Notes: generated from the sequence alone by a model not told the origin. A DNA stretch of 64,000 nucleotides from Rhizocola hellebori (GCF_016862955.1 NZ_BONY01000012.1:1-64000); one strand, 5' to 3'. Counted from the stretch's first letter, positions 51,319-64,000 are shown. Made by a program: numbers and translations.

Positions 51319-51408
51319 GACCCACGGGAGTCCGGTGCACCGGGCTGAGAGGGGGCTTAGTAGCCCCGACCGTAGAACCTGATCCGGATCATGCCGGCGC
51401 AGGGAGGA
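51319..51408 (+). promoter_or_regulatory. TPP riboswitch (THI element)
   Basis: The core consensus is visible: ACGGGAG, then GGGCTGAGAGGG, then CCGTAGAACCTGATCCGG and ATGCCGGCGCAGGGAGG. TPP binding closes the two-arm structure. The last part (AGGGAGG) is also the ribosome binding site of the next gene, so TPP probably blocks translation of the thi operon. The element was recognised by eye from known consensus. Confidence 0.95.
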
Positions 51409-51415
51409 GACCAGC

Positions 51416-52066
51416 ATGCTGGGCAGAGTCCACCTCATCACCGACAGCAGGCCCGGCGCGGATCCGGTGCGCCAAGTGCGTTCCGTGTTGAGCGTGGCCA
51501 CCGCGGACCTGGTGATTCAGTTCCGTCCCGCCGACGACTGGCCCGACCGTCTCGTTTACTACCAGGCCCTCGAAATCCTTGCCATGACAAGCGATTTGGG
51601 GGTACTGCTGCTCGTCAACGACCGGTTAGACATCGCTCTGGCCGCCGGGGCCGGCGGCGCCCATGTAGGCGCGCAAGACCTTCCGGTTTCCGTGGCGAGG
51701 CGCCTGCTCGGCGCGGGGGCGGTGCTCGGCGCGACAGCTCGTGACGCGCCCACCGCGAAGCAGGCAATGCTCGACGGTGCCACCTATGTCGGAGTGGGGC
51801 CCTGTTTCCAAAGCTCCACAAAGGACGGTCTACCAGCTCCACTTGGTCCGTCCGGATTGGCTCAGGTGACCCCCTACGCCCCGGTCATCGCGATCGGCGG
51901 CGTCACCCTCGAGCGCGTCCCGTCACTGCTGGCCGCGGGTGCCCACGGGGTGGCGGTGGTAGCCGCAGTGGCGGAAGCCAAAGACCCATGCCGGGCCCTG
52001 GCTGACCTTCTCGACACGGTGTCGCGGCACACGGTCCACAGCGAGCCGAGGGTGCTGGCGCCGTGA
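51416..52066 (+). CDS. thiE: Thiamine phosphate synthase (ThiE-like)
   Basis: A 216-residue TIM barrel that should couple the pyrimidine and thiazole moieties to thiamine phosphate. LLVNDRLDIALAAGAGGAHVGAQDLPV, YVGVGPCFQSSTKDGL and VIAIGGVTLERVPSLLAAGAHGVAVVAAV are ThiE signatures. The substrate-binding QxRxK motif near residue 36 is altered to QFRPADDW, so activity should be checked. ATG 51416 follows the riboswitch directly. Its stop overlaps thiO by 4 bp. A second ThiE/TenI-like gene lies 2 kb downstream. Confidence 0.85.
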   Translation: MLGRVHLITDSRPGADPVRQVRSVLSVATADLVIQFRPADDWPDRLVYYQALEILAMTSDLGVLLLVNDRLDIALAAGAGGAHVGAQDLPVSVARRLLGAGAVLGATARDAPTAKQAMLDGATYVGVGPCFQSSTKDGLPAPLGPSGLAQVTPYAPVIAIGGVTLERVPSLLAAGAHGVAVVAAVAEAKDPCRALADLLDTVSRHTVHSEPRVLAP

Positions 52067-53039
52067 GGGTGGGCGTCATCGGTGGTGGAATCATTGGGCT
52101 CAGCATCGGCTGGGAATGCTCGCGGCGCGGGCACGAAGTCGTGGTTGTCGACCCCGCGCCGGGGCGAGGCGCCTCGCACGTGGCGGCCGGAATGCTTGCG
52201 CCCGTGGGGGAGTCGTACTTCGGTGAGCACGAGCTGACCCGGCTGCTCGTGGAGGCGGCCGCGGCCTGGCCCGGTTTCGTGACGGCGCTCGGCGGGGACC
52301 TCGGCTACCGCAGCGAAGGAACACTCCAGATTGGACTCACCGTCGACGATCTCGCGGATCTGAAGCGCCTGTGGGAACACCAGAAGACGCTGGGCTTCGC
52401 GGTGGAGCCGGTCGCCCCCAGCGATGTCGAGCCGAGCCTGCATCCGCGGGCCCGTGGTGTCCTGGTCCCGGCGGATCACCAGGTCGATCCCAGGCGGGTG
52501 GTCAACCGGCTGCTGTCAGAGGTTACGGTCGCCGAGTCGCTGGACGACGTCGACATCACCGTGCTCGCGGCCGGAATAGGCAGCGCCGCATGGGGTTTGC
52601 CCATCCGTCCGGTCAAGGGAGTGGTGCTTCGCCTGCGCGGCCCGCACCTGCTCGACCATGTGATTCGGGGGATAGCCGACCGAAGGCCGGTCTATCTGGT
52701 GCCGCGCGACGACGGCGAAGTGCTGATGGGCGCAAGCATGCGCGAAAGCGCCGACACGGCGGCGAGCGCGGGTGAGGTTCGTGACCTGCTGCGCTCCGCC
52801 ACCGATCTGGTGCCAGACCTGGCCGAGCACACGCTGGCCGAGGTGTCGGTCGGGCATCGTCCCGCCACACCGGACGGCGCACCGATCGTCGGTCAGCTGC
52901 GCCCGGATCTGCTTGTCGCGACCGGACACTACCGGCACGGCGTGCTGGCGGCTCCGCTGACCGCGACAGCCATCGCCGACTTGGTGGAAGGCAAGCCGCT
53001 GCCCGCGATTTGGCAGCCGTTCCAGCCCGGGAGGTTCGC

Positions 53040-53043
<4 letters not shown>
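52063..53043 (+). CDS. thiO: Glycine oxidase ThiO
   Basis: A 326-residue FAD enzyme that oxidises glycine to the imine used for the thiazole ring. The N-terminal Rossmann GGGIIGLSIGWE binds FAD, with VVVDPAPGRGASHVAAGMLAP and the later RHGVLAAPLTA typical of the DAO family. Start GTG 52063 overlaps the previous gene by 4 bp. Actinobacteria use ThiO instead of ThiH. Operon position before thiS. Confidence 0.9.
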
Positions 53044-54006
<963 letters not shown>

Positions 54007-54043
54007 CCCCCCACCGCGCCGTGGCGGGTGAAGGGTGAAGGGG

Positions 54044-54582
54044 ATGGAGTTGGGGTTGGTGGTGGTTACCGATCGGGGGATGGCTGGGGGGAAGGCGCGG
54101 CTGGTGGAGGTGGTGGCGCGGGCTCTGGAGGGTGGAGCGCGGACGGTTTTGTTGCGGGAGAAGGATTTGGGGCGCGAGGAGCGGCTCGAGCTGGCGGAGG
54201 CGTTGCGGGCGCTGGGGGCCTGTGTCATCGCTGCGGGGGCCGATCGGCTCGGCGGGAACGCCGTGCACCTTAGCTCGACCGAGTCAGCTGTAGCAGCCAG
54301 GTTGACAGGGCGGTCCTGCCACGACAAGGCTGAGGTCATGCGATCCAAAGAGGACTATGTGACGCTGTCGCCGATCTTCCCCAGCCGTAGCAAGCCCGGA
54401 TATGGGCCGGCTCTTGGCGTTAGCGCGCTTGGCATTGGTACCAAGGAAATAGTGGCTTTAGGGGGTATAGAAACCCCGGCGCAAGCAAGGGCATGCCGGG
54501 AAGCGGGGGCGGCCGGCGTGGCCGTCATGGGGGCGATCATGCGCGCGGAGGATCCCGCGGCCGTGGTGCGAGGACTGCTGGC

Positions 54583-54586
<4 letters not shown>
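54044..54586 (+). CDS. Second ThiE/TenI-like TIM-barrel protein
   Basis: A 180-residue protein of the ThiE/TenI superfamily. It has VVVTDRG, LLREKDL (an intact REK substrate motif), GADRLGGNAVHLS, GRSCHDKAE and YVTLSPIFPSRSKPGYGPALG, then VALGGIETPAQARACREAGAAGVAV. The GRSCHD and LSPIF segments recall TenI, the thiazole tautomerase, but also fit ThiE. Together with the first ThiE, one may be synthase and the other tautomerase. ATG 54044 is chosen over GTG 54035. Its stop overlaps thiD by 4 bp. Confidence 0.8.
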
Positions 54587-57724
<3,138 letters not shown>

Positions 57725-57777
57725 CCACCAACGAAGTGGCGAGGCGGTAGAGAGCGCTTCACGCGGGGAACATACCG

Positions 57778-58863
57778 CTAGTCGACCGGCAGTCGATAGC
57801 CCCGTTTGACCACGGTCTGTACGAACGACGGGTTGCCCAGGCCAGCCCTTAGCCGGGCCACCGCCATTTCCACGGCATGCTCGTCGGCCCCCCGAGGCAG
57901 CGCGGGCAACAGCGATGCTCGCGAGCGAACCTTTCCCGGTACCGTCGCCAGCGCGCGCAGAACGGCCATAGGTGCCGGGGCCAGTGGCCGCAGCGCACCA
58001 TCGACCATCGCCGCGTGCCCCCGCAACACCAGCGAGTGGCCGGCCACCTCGATGGAGATAGCGCGCTGGGGAAGTTCGTCGGCGATCGCGCGGACCAGGG
58101 CCCCCAACCGCGCCCGGCCCGGGGCGATGACCGGGATCCCTTGGCGGATAAGCGGCGCAGCGGTCACCGGGCCGACGCAGGCAGCCAGCACGTCGGAGCG
58201 AAGCGCCTCCATCACGGCATCGGCCCCCACCCCGGCCGCGGCGAGCAAAGCCCCCACGGCGGGAGCGGAGGTGAACGTGATCGCATCCACCAGCCGGCTG
58301 GTGATCAGGTCGACGAGACGGTGCAGCGGAGCCGAATCCAGCGGAGGCGCCCACCGGTAGACGGGCACCTCGATGACCTCGGCCCCGGCCGCGCGCAGCG
58401 AGGCGCAGAACTCAGGCTGCTGCTCCCCGTGCAGCTGTACGGCGATGACCGTGCCGCTCACCCCGCGCCGCAGCAGATGGGCCAGGCACTCGTCGCAGCT
58501 TTCCGAGTCGGGCGACCATCGGTCGACCAGCCCGGCCGCCCGCACCGCGCCGCGCGCTTTGGGCCCGCGCGCCAGGATGTAGGCGTCGGCGAGAACCAGC
58601 CGCAGCGGGTCGGCCAAACCCCAGCCCTCGGCCGCCTCCAGCCAGCCGCGCATGCCGATGCCGGTGTTGGCGACCACGATGTCCGGTGGGGTGTCCAGAC
58701 AGCGCCTGGTGGCCTCGCGCAGTTGCGAATCGTCGTGCAGCGGCACTATCCGCAACGCCGGGGCGATAACCACCCGTGCTCCCCGCCGCTCCAAGAGCGC
58801 GGCGAGCTCGTCGCGTCTTCGGTCAGCGGTGACGCCGATGGTGAACCCCGAGAGTTCTGTCAT
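57778..58863 (-). CDS. Uroporphyrinogen-III synthase fused to a winged-helix domain
   Basis: A 361-residue two-domain protein. Residues 1-260 match uroporphyrinogen-III synthase (HemD): TIGVTADRRRDELAALLERRGARVVIAPALRIVPL, NTGIGMRGW and FTSAPAVGALL, with the cleft between two alpha/beta lobes. Residues 270-361 form a winged-helix domain of the OmpR type (LAPAPMAVLRALATVPGKVRSRASLLPALP, VKRGYRLPVD). It would cyclise preuroporphyrinogen for siroheme and heme and may bind DNA. It overlaps nirD by 4 bp, so it is the last gene of the nitrate/nitrite operon. Confidence 0.88.
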   Translation of the reverse strand: MTELSGFTIGVTADRRRDELAALLERRGARVVIAPALRIVPLHDDSQLREATRRCLDTPPDIVVANTGIGMRGWLEAAEGWGLADPLRLVLADAYILARGPKARGAVRAAGLVDRWSPDSESCDECLAHLLRRGVSGTVIAVQLHGEQQPEFCASLRAAGAEVIEVPVYRWAPPLDSAPLHRLVDLITSRLVDAITFTSAPAVGALLAAAGVGADAVMEALRSDVLAACVGPVTAAPLIRQGIPVIAPGRARLGALVRAIADELPQRAISIEVAGHSLVLRGHAAMVDGALRPLAPAPMAVLRALATVPGKVRSRASLLPALPRGADEHAVEMAVARLRAGLGNPSFVQTVVKRGYRLPVD

Positions 58864-59189
58864 GAGACAGCCACTTCAACCAGTCCACCGTTACATCGCA
58901 CCGGATAGGTGGGCAGGCTGACGCCTGGAACGTCGAGGCACTCACCCGTACGCAGGTCGTAGACCTGCTTGTGCAAGGGCGAGGCGATGGTGGGCGCGTC
59001 GCCCCGCGAGCCGACGATGCCCCGGGACATGACCTGCGCCCCGGCCAGGGGATCGCGGTTGTCGATGGCGAAAACCGCACCGTCGTAGGTGCGGATCAGG
59101 GCAACCTGGATGCTGCCGATCAGGGCAGCGGCGCCCCGCTCCGGCTGGAGGCGCTCAAGCGGGCAAACCAATGTCCATTGCGTCTTCAT
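58860..59189 (-). CDS. nirD: Nitrite reductase small subunit NirD
   Basis: A 109-residue Rieske-fold subunit of the NADH-dependent assimilatory nitrite reductase. LSRGIVGSRGDAPTIASPLHKQVYDLRTGECLD-like sequence is present; the iron-sulphur Cys/His ligands of true Rieske proteins are absent, as is usual in NirD. ATG 59189 overlaps the nirB stop by 4 bp. Confidence 0.93.
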   Translation of the reverse strand: MKTQWTLVCPLERLQPERGAAALIGSIQVALIRTYDGAVFAIDNRDPLAGAQVMSRGIVGSRGDAPTIASPLHKQVYDLRTGECLDVPGVSLPTYPVRCNGGLVEVAVS

Positions 59190-61558
59190 CTGGGCACCTT
59201 CTGACCTCGTTCGAATGTGAAATTGATTTCGGGGTCGGGGGTGTCCGGCGCGTTCACGAAGGAGACGAACCGGGCGAGGCGTTGCGGGTCATCGAGGGTT
59301 TCGCGCCACTCATCGGCGTAGGACTCGACGTGACGGGCGATCATCGCGTCCAGTTCGGCGCACAGGCCGAGCGAGTCATCGATGATGACCTCACGCAGGT
59401 GGTCGAGGCCGCCCTCCATCGCCTCGATCCAGGAAGCGGTGCGCTGCAAGCGATCCGCTGTCCGGATGTAGTACATGAGGAAGCGGTCGATGGTGCGGAT
59501 CAGGTCCTCGGTCGAGACGTCGGTGAGGAAGAGGTCGGCGTGGCGCGGCTTGAACCCGCCGTTGCCGCCCACGTAAAGGTTCCAGCCCTGTTCGGTGGCG
59601 ATGACCCCGAAGTCCTTGCTGCGCGCCTCGGCGCATTCGCGGGCGCAGCCGCTGACGGCCGACTTTATTTTGTGCGGCGCGCGCAGCCCCCTGTACCGCA
59701 GCTCGAGCTCGATGGCGAGCCGGACCGAGTCCTGCACGCCATAGCGGCACCAGGTGGAGCCGACGCAGCTCTTGACTGTCCGCAGCGCCTTGCCGTAGGC
59801 GTGCCCGGACTCGAACCCCGCATCGACCAGCCGTCGCCAGATCTGGGGAAGCTGCTCGACCCGCGCGCCGAACAGGTCGATGCGCTGGCCACCGGTGATT
59901 TTCGTGTAGAGCCCGAAGTCCCGCGCGACCTCGCCCACCACGATGAGCTTGTCCGGCGTGATCTCACCGCCGGGGATGCGCGGGACGACGCTGTAGGTGC
60001 CGTCGCGCTGGATGTTGGCCAGGAAGTGGTCATTGGTGTCCTGCAACGCGGCTTGCTCGCCGTCGAGGATGTAGCCGTTGCTCATGCTGGCCAGGATCGA
60101 GGCGACGGCCGGCTTGCATATGTCGCAGCCGCGCCCGCGTCCGTGCTCGGCGATGAGCAGGTTGAAGGAGGTGATCTGCCGGACCCGGATGACGTCGAAG
60201 AGCTCCTGGCGGGAAAGGTCGAAATGCTCGCACAGCGCTTTGCTCTGCTGGACACCGCATTCGGTCAGCAGCTGCTTGAGAAGCGGGACACACGAGCCAC
60301 AGCCCGTCCCCGCTTTGGTGCATTCCTTTAGCGCGGGTACGTCGGCACAGCCCAACGTGATCGCATTCGTGACCTGCGCCTTGGTCACCGCGTGACATGA
60401 GCACACCTGGGCGCCGTCGTTGAGCGGAGTGCTGGTCTGTCCGGATAGGACGGACAGCGGAGAGGCGGGCAACGGCCCGCCCAGGCACGCGCGCAGCGAG
60501 GGGTAGGCCGCGGCATCGCCCACCAGGATCCCGCCGAGCAGAGTCTGCGCGTCGTCGGTGAGAAGCAGCTTGGCGTAGACACCCGTGACCTGATCGGTGA
60601 TCACGACATCGAGCCCCTCGGCGAACGGGGTGCCGAAGCTCGCCACATCCACGCCGAGCAGTTTGAGCTTGGTGGACGTATCGGGTGTGGCCATCGTGGC
60701 GGTGCCGCCGGTCAGCCGATCGGCGACCACCTCGGCCATGGCGTAGCCGGGTGCCACCAACCCGTAGCAGACCCCTTGCAGCGCAGCGCATTCTCCGATC
60801 GCCCAGATCGCCGGGTCTTCGGTCGCGCAGGACTCGTCGACAAGGTAGCCGCCGCGCGGACCCTTGGGCAGATCGACCAGCTCGTCGCGGGGCCGGATGC
60901 CGGCCGCGATGACGACGACATCGGCCTCGAGCGTGCCGCCGTCGGCAAAGGTCATGATATGGCGGTCTACGCCGACACATCCCCGTCCGGTGTGGACGGT
61001 GACACCGAGCGCGTCTATGTGCCGCTTGAGGATTGCACCGCCGCCCTCGTCGACCTGCATCGGCATCAGCCGTGGCGCGAACTCCACGACATGGGTGGAC
61101 AGGCCCATGCCGCGCAGGGCATTGGCGGCCTCGAGCCCGAGCAGGCCGCCACCCAGCACCACGCCTGTCTTCTTTCCTGACGCGGCGGCCCGCATCGCTT
61201 CCAGATCCTCGATGGTCCGGTAGACCAGGCAGCTCTCCGCGCCCGGGAAGGGCGGCACGAACGGCCGCGAGCCGGTGGCCAGAACCAGGGCGTCATAAGG
61301 GATTTCGCCATTGATCAGCTTGCGTTCCCGGTCGACCTGGATCGCGGGCGTCCCGAGCCGCACCTGCACCCCGGGCGGTGGACCACCCAGATCCAGCTCA
61401 GCGCCCTCGAACCAGGACGTGAGCCGCACCCGGTCGTAGGCCGGCCGGTGCTCCTCGGCCAGCACCGTCACCTGCCAGTGGGTGCCGTCGCGCTCCGTCA
61501 GCGCTTCCAGGAACCGCTGGGCGACCATCCCATAGCCGGCGATGACTAGATGTTTCAC
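59186..61558 (-). CDS. nirB: Nitrite reductase large subunit NirB
   Basis: A 790-residue NAD(P)H-dependent enzyme reducing nitrite to ammonium. Domains in order: FAD/NAD Rossmann (from KHLVIAGYGMVAQRF to about 300), BFD-like [2Fe-2S] domain (CSCHAVTKAQV...CGSC, near 384) and the sulphite/nitrite reductase domain with siroheme/[4Fe-4S] ligands in CVGSTWCRYG (about 597) and CARECAEA (about 636). I chose GTG 61558 because it gives the normal N-terminus and overlaps the preceding gene in GTGA; the upstream frame is not homologous. nirD follows. Confidence 0.95.
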   Translation of the reverse strand: MKHLVIAGYGMVAQRFLEALTERDGTHWQVTVLAEEHRPAYDRVRLTSWFEGAELDLGGPPPGVQVRLGTPAIQVDRERKLINGEIPYDALVLATGSRPFVPPFPGAESCLVYRTIEDLEAMRAAASGKKTGVVLGGGLLGLEAANALRGMGLSTHVVEFAPRLMPMQVDEGGGAILKRHIDALGVTVHTGRGCVGVDRHIMTFADGGTLEADVVVIAAGIRPRDELVDLPKGPRGGYLVDESCATEDPAIWAIGECAALQGVCYGLVAPGYAMAEVVADRLTGGTATMATPDTSTKLKLLGVDVASFGTPFAEGLDVVITDQVTGVYAKLLLTDDAQTLLGGILVGDAAAYPSLRACLGGPLPASPLSVLSGQTSTPLNDGAQVCSCHAVTKAQVTNAITLGCADVPALKECTKAGTGCGSCVPLLKQLLTECGVQQSKALCEHFDLSRQELFDVIRVRQITSFNLLIAEHGRGRGCDICKPAVASILASMSNGYILDGEQAALQDTNDHFLANIQRDGTYSVVPRIPGGEITPDKLIVVGEVARDFGLYTKITGGQRIDLFGARVEQLPQIWRRLVDAGFESGHAYGKALRTVKSCVGSTWCRYGVQDSVRLAIELELRYRGLRAPHKIKSAVSGCARECAEARSKDFGVIATEQGWNLYVGGNGGFKPRHADLFLTDVSTEDLIRTIDRFLMYYIRTADRLQRTASWIEAMEGGLDHLREVIIDDSLGLCAELDAMIARHVESYADEWRETLDDPQRLARFVSFVNAPDTPDPEINFTFERGQKVPR

Positions 61559-62991
61559 GCTGCGGTCACCAGCCAATCCACAATGCCTTCCACCGCATCG
61601 CGGCAGGTGCCGCAGCCGGTGGTCGCCTTGGTCGCACCGACCAGGGCCTCCATGCCGTGCGCCCCTTCGCGCCAGCACCTGACGAGCTCGCCCTTGCTGA
61701 CTGAATTGCACTGGCACACCGTCGCCCCATCCGGCATCAGTGCCGGAGTGTCCACAGTCGACGGTGTACCACCCCCGATCGCCCTGCCAAGGAGCAGTGC
61801 TCGCCGGTCGGAAGGCACCGTTGCCCGGCGGTCGAAGAGCTGGATCACCTGGCCGATGCTCGGATTGTCGCCGAGCATCACCGCCCCGGCGACGCGGTCG
61901 TCGCGGATGAGCAGCCGTGCGTAGGTGCCGCGGGCCGGATCGGCGAAGCTGAGATCCTCGTCGTGCGGCGCGGCCTGCATGCTGCCCATCGCGGCCAGAT
62001 CGATGCCGGAGGCTTTCAGCCGGGTCACCGGCGCCGCCGGCGAGTAGACGGCGAGCGGCTCGGCGCCGCTCAGCTGCCTGGCGATGACCCGAGCCTGCTC
62101 CCAGGCCGGTGCCACCAGCCCGCCGACCTCGTTGCCGAGCTGGGCACAGTCACCGAGCGCGGAGATCCGGCGATCCGAGGTGCGCAACCGTTCATCCACC
62201 ACAATTCCGCGGTCGACCACCAGCCCCGCCTGCTTGGCCAGCGCCACGTCGGGCCTTACCCCGCACGCCACCACCAACAGGTCGGCGCTCAGCACCCGCC
62301 CGTCCGCCAGCGTCAGCTCCGCACCGGCGCCGGCGGTGGCGCCAGCGGTCGCGGTGGCACCGGCGGTGGCGGAAGCACCGGCCATGGCGGGGAAGCGGGC
62401 GGAGGTGGTGGCGGCGGCGAGATGCACGGTGATGTGCAGCGCTTCCAGCGTGCGCTCCAGGACGCGCGAGGCGGCCGGATCGAGCTGGCGCTCCATCAGG
62501 TGGCCGACGGCGTGGACGACCTCCACCCGCAGACCGCGCAGGGCCAGCCCGCGGGCGGCCTCCAAGCCGAGGAGACCGCCACCGAGGACTAGCGCCGACT
62601 CCGCGGTGGCGGCCGCCTCGAGAATGCGGTGGCAATCGTCGAGCGTCCGGAAGGTGAAAGCGTGCTCCAGGCCGGGAACCGGGGGTACCAGGGCCTGCGA
62701 GCCGGTGGCGAGCACGAGATGGTCGTAGGGAAGCAGCGTGCCGTCGGCCAGCCGCACGGTCTGCGCCGCGCGATCGATCGCGATCGCGGCGACACCCACC
62801 CGGGCCTTGGCGCGCGTGGACATCGAGATGTCGGCCGGGCGGTGCTTACCGGCCAGCACCGAGGAGAGCAGGATGCGGTTGTAGGCGGAATGGATCTCCG
62901 CTCCGACGACGGTGACGTCAGCGTCCATCGCGGAAAGCTCGTCGGCGAGACGAGCCCCGGCCATGCCGAAGCCAACAATGACGATTTTCAT
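61555..62991 (-). CDS. NirB-like FAD-dependent oxidoreductase without the siroheme domain
   Basis: A 478-residue flavoprotein homologous to the N-terminal half of NirB. KIVIVGFGMAGARLADELS binds FAD; LVLGGGLLGLEAARGLALRG binds NAD(P)H; and a C-terminal BFD-like region (VCQCNSVSKGELV...CGTC) carries a [2Fe-2S] site. No siroheme domain follows. This resembles NasC/NasB-type electron-transfer partners of assimilatory nitrate reductase. ATG 62991 overlaps the nitrate reductase stop by 4 bp. An Ala/Gly/Thr-rich repeat insertion is present at about 203-224. Confidence 0.9.
   Translation of the reverse strand: MKIVIVGFGMAGARLADELSAMDADVTVVGAEIHSAYNRILLSSVLAGKHRPADISMSTRAKARVGVAAIAIDRAAQTVRLADGTLLPYDHLVLATGSQALVPPVPGLEHAFTFRTLDDCHRILEAAATAESALVLGGGLLGLEAARGLALRGLRVEVVHAVGHLMERQLDPAASRVLERTLEALHITVHLAAATTSARFPAMAGASATAGATATAGATAGAGAELTLADGRVLSADLLVVACGVRPDVALAKQAGLVVDRGIVVDERLRTSDRRISALGDCAQLGNEVGGLVAPAWEQARVIARQLSGAEPLAVYSPAAPVTRLKASGIDLAAMGSMQAAPHDEDLSFADPARGTYARLLIRDDRVAGAVMLGDNPSIGQVIQLFDRRATVPSDRRALLLGRAIGGGTPSTVDTPALMPDGATVCQCNSVSKGELVRCWREGAHGMEALVGATKATTGCGTCRDAVEGIVDWLVTAA
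62321..62390 (-). repeat. Ala/Gly/Thr microrepeat inside the FAD oxidoreductase
   Basis: On the minus strand this encodes MAGASATAGATATAGATAGAG, a run built from ACCGGCGGTGGC-like units. It lies before the strand ELTLADGRVLSAD and is likely a surface loop. It is absent from the NirB copy, so it has probably expanded by slippage. Confidence 0.75.
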
Positions 62992-64000
62992 GATTGGGCT
63001 GCCTCCAGGCGGACCGCGCACACCTTGAACTCGGGCATCCGGGAGATCGGGTCGAGCGCATCGCTGGTCAGCGAATTGGCTCGGGCCGCCCCGGCGTAGT
63101 GGAAGGGCATGAAGACGGTGTCCGGCCGGATGGTGGCCGATAGCCGGGCGGGCGCGACGGCCTCGCCGCGGCGGCTTGTCACCCTCACGAGCTGGCCCTC
63201 GGCGAAGCCCAGATCGGGATGCAGCTCAATGAAAGGCTCGCCCCGCAACGACTTCACGCGTCTGCTCTGCGCCCCCGACTGGTACTGGGTGAGCACCCGT
63301 CCGGTCGTCAGATACAGCGGAAAGTCGGAGTCGATCTCTTCGGCCACGGGGCGGTGTTCCACCGCGACCATGCGGGCCCGGCCATCGGGCGTGGCAAAGG
63401 ATTTCTCGAAGAGCCGCGGCGTGCCTGCCCGGTCTGCGTCGGGGCAGGGCCAGAAAACGCCGCCCTCGGCGTCAACCCGCTCCCAAGTGACGCCTGCGTA
63501 ATCAGCCACCCCTCCCGCAGTGGCACGCCGCAGCTCCTCGAAGACAGTGTGCGGGTCAGAATCAAACCGCACACCTTTTTCTCCGCTGCCGAGCTTGGAG
63601 GCAAGCTCGGCAATCACCGCCAGATCCGTCCCTATCCCCGGCGGTGGCTCCCGGAGAGCGCGTCTTCTAAGAACACGGCCCTCCAGATTGGTCATAGTGC
63701 CATCTTCTTCGGCCCACTGGGTTACAGGCAGAACAACATCTGCTATGACAGCCGTCTCACTGAGGACAAAGTCGCAGACCACCAGGAGATCGAGACTTTC
63801 AAGGCGCTTGGTGATGTTGTTCGCATGCGGTGCTGAAACCACAGGGTTGGAGCCGAAGACAAGTAACGCTTTGACCTCTTTGCCCAGGCAATCTAGTAGC
63901 TCATAGGCGGAAAGACCAGGCCCGGGAAGGGATTCCGGCTCAACCCCCCAGACGGAAGCGACATGCGAACGGGCAACAGGATCATCTATTCGTCTATAAC
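62988..64000 (-). CDS. nasA: Assimilatory nitrate reductase, molybdopterin subunit (5' end beyond the window)
   Basis: At least 337 residues, open to the right edge, with no stop. The sequence RRIDDPVARSHVASVWG, PESLPGPGLSAYELLD, ALLVFGSNPVVSAPH and SETAVIADVVLPVTQWAEEDGTMTNLEGRV matches the molybdopterin-dinucleotide oxidoreductase family, and the C-terminal DFPLYLTTGRVLTQYQSGAQSRR and HYAGAARANSL is the MGD-binding part. Reduces nitrate to nitrite. The apparent GTG at 63842 is internal, not a start. Overlaps the next gene by 4 bp. Confidence 0.93.
   Translation of the reverse strand, partial: YRRIDDPVARSHVASVWGVEPESLPGPGLSAYELLDCLGKEVKALLVFGSNPVVSAPHANNITKRLESLDLLVVCDFVLSETAVIADVVLPVTQWAEEDGTMTNLEGRVLRRRALREPPPGIGTDLAVIAELASKLGSGEKGVRFDSDPHTVFEELRRATAGGVADYAGVTWERVDAEGGVFWPCPDADRAGTPRLFEKSFATPDGRARMVAVEHRPVAEEIDSDFPLYLTTGRVLTQYQSGAQSRRVKSLRGEPFIELHPDLGFAEGQLVRVTSRRGEAVAPARLSATIRPDTVFMPFHYAGAARANSLTSDALDPISRMPEFKVCAVRLEAAQS

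Overview
The window is a high-GC actinobacterial chromosome segment. It carries the translation and transcription core (rpmG to rpoBC, then the str, S10, spc and alpha operons), with a thiamine cluster and a nitrate/nitrite assimilation operon beyond it. The order tRNA-Thr, tRNA-Met, rpmG, hadA, hadB, tRNA-Trp, secE, nusG, rplK, rplA is the one I know from mycolic-acid actinobacteria such as Mycobacterium, but hadC is absent. RpoB and RpoC look more like Micromonosporales or Glycomycetales than Mycobacterium ([20 protein letters not shown] in the rifampicin region; RpoC of 1288 residues). This placement comes from remembered family sequences, not from a search.

Layout. 1-4.2 kb: a FUSC-like membrane protein divergent from htpX, a small membrane protein and an MFS transporter. 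4.2-9.7 kb: a YajQ-family protein, a DUF805 protein, tRNA-Tyr, a secreted metzincin-like protease, a short secreted peptide with a WQWD motif at both mature ends, and a membrane-bound GAF-GGDEF-EAL protein. 9.7-24.1 kb: tRNA-Thr, tRNA-Met, rpmG, hadAB, tRNA-Trp, secE-nusG, rplKA, rplJL, rpoBC and two DUF4190-like proteins. 24.1-28.8 kb: rpsL-rpsG-fusA-tuf. 28.8-38.8 kb: rpsJ to rplO. 39.1-46.6 kb: secY-adk-map, then infA-rpmJ-rpsM-rpsK-rpsD-rpoA-rplQ-truA. 46.6-51.3 kb: a proline-rich membrane protein, a methyltransferase, an ABC-F ATPase and an S1 protease. 51.3-56.9 kb: a TPP riboswitch followed by thiE-thiO-thiS-thiG-second thiE/tenI-thiD-thiC. 56.8-64 kb, minus strand: an unknown membrane protein, then (in transcription order from the right edge) a molybdopterin nitrate reductase, a NirB-like FAD oxidoreductase, nirB, nirD and a uroporphyrinogen-III synthase fused to a winged helix.

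How the genes work together. Most genes build the ribosome, RNA polymerase and Sec channel, and several leaders look regulated: an L10-type leader with an attenuator before rplJ, a four-segment leader before rplK, and a 22-nt sequence shared by the rpsL and rpsJ leaders. The thi cluster makes both halves of thiamine under riboswitch control. The five nitrogen genes overlap by 4 bp at every junction; the last can supply the siroheme precursor needed by NirB.

The less ordinary signals are the WQWD peptide beside the cyclic-di-GMP enzyme, the shared str/S10 leader element, the rplK leader switch, the two ThiE-like proteins in one operon, and the winged-helix HemD in the nitrite operon. I saw no CRISPR array, insertion sequence, integrase or prophage gene. 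Promoters, terminators and RNA structures were found by eye and none was folded computationally.
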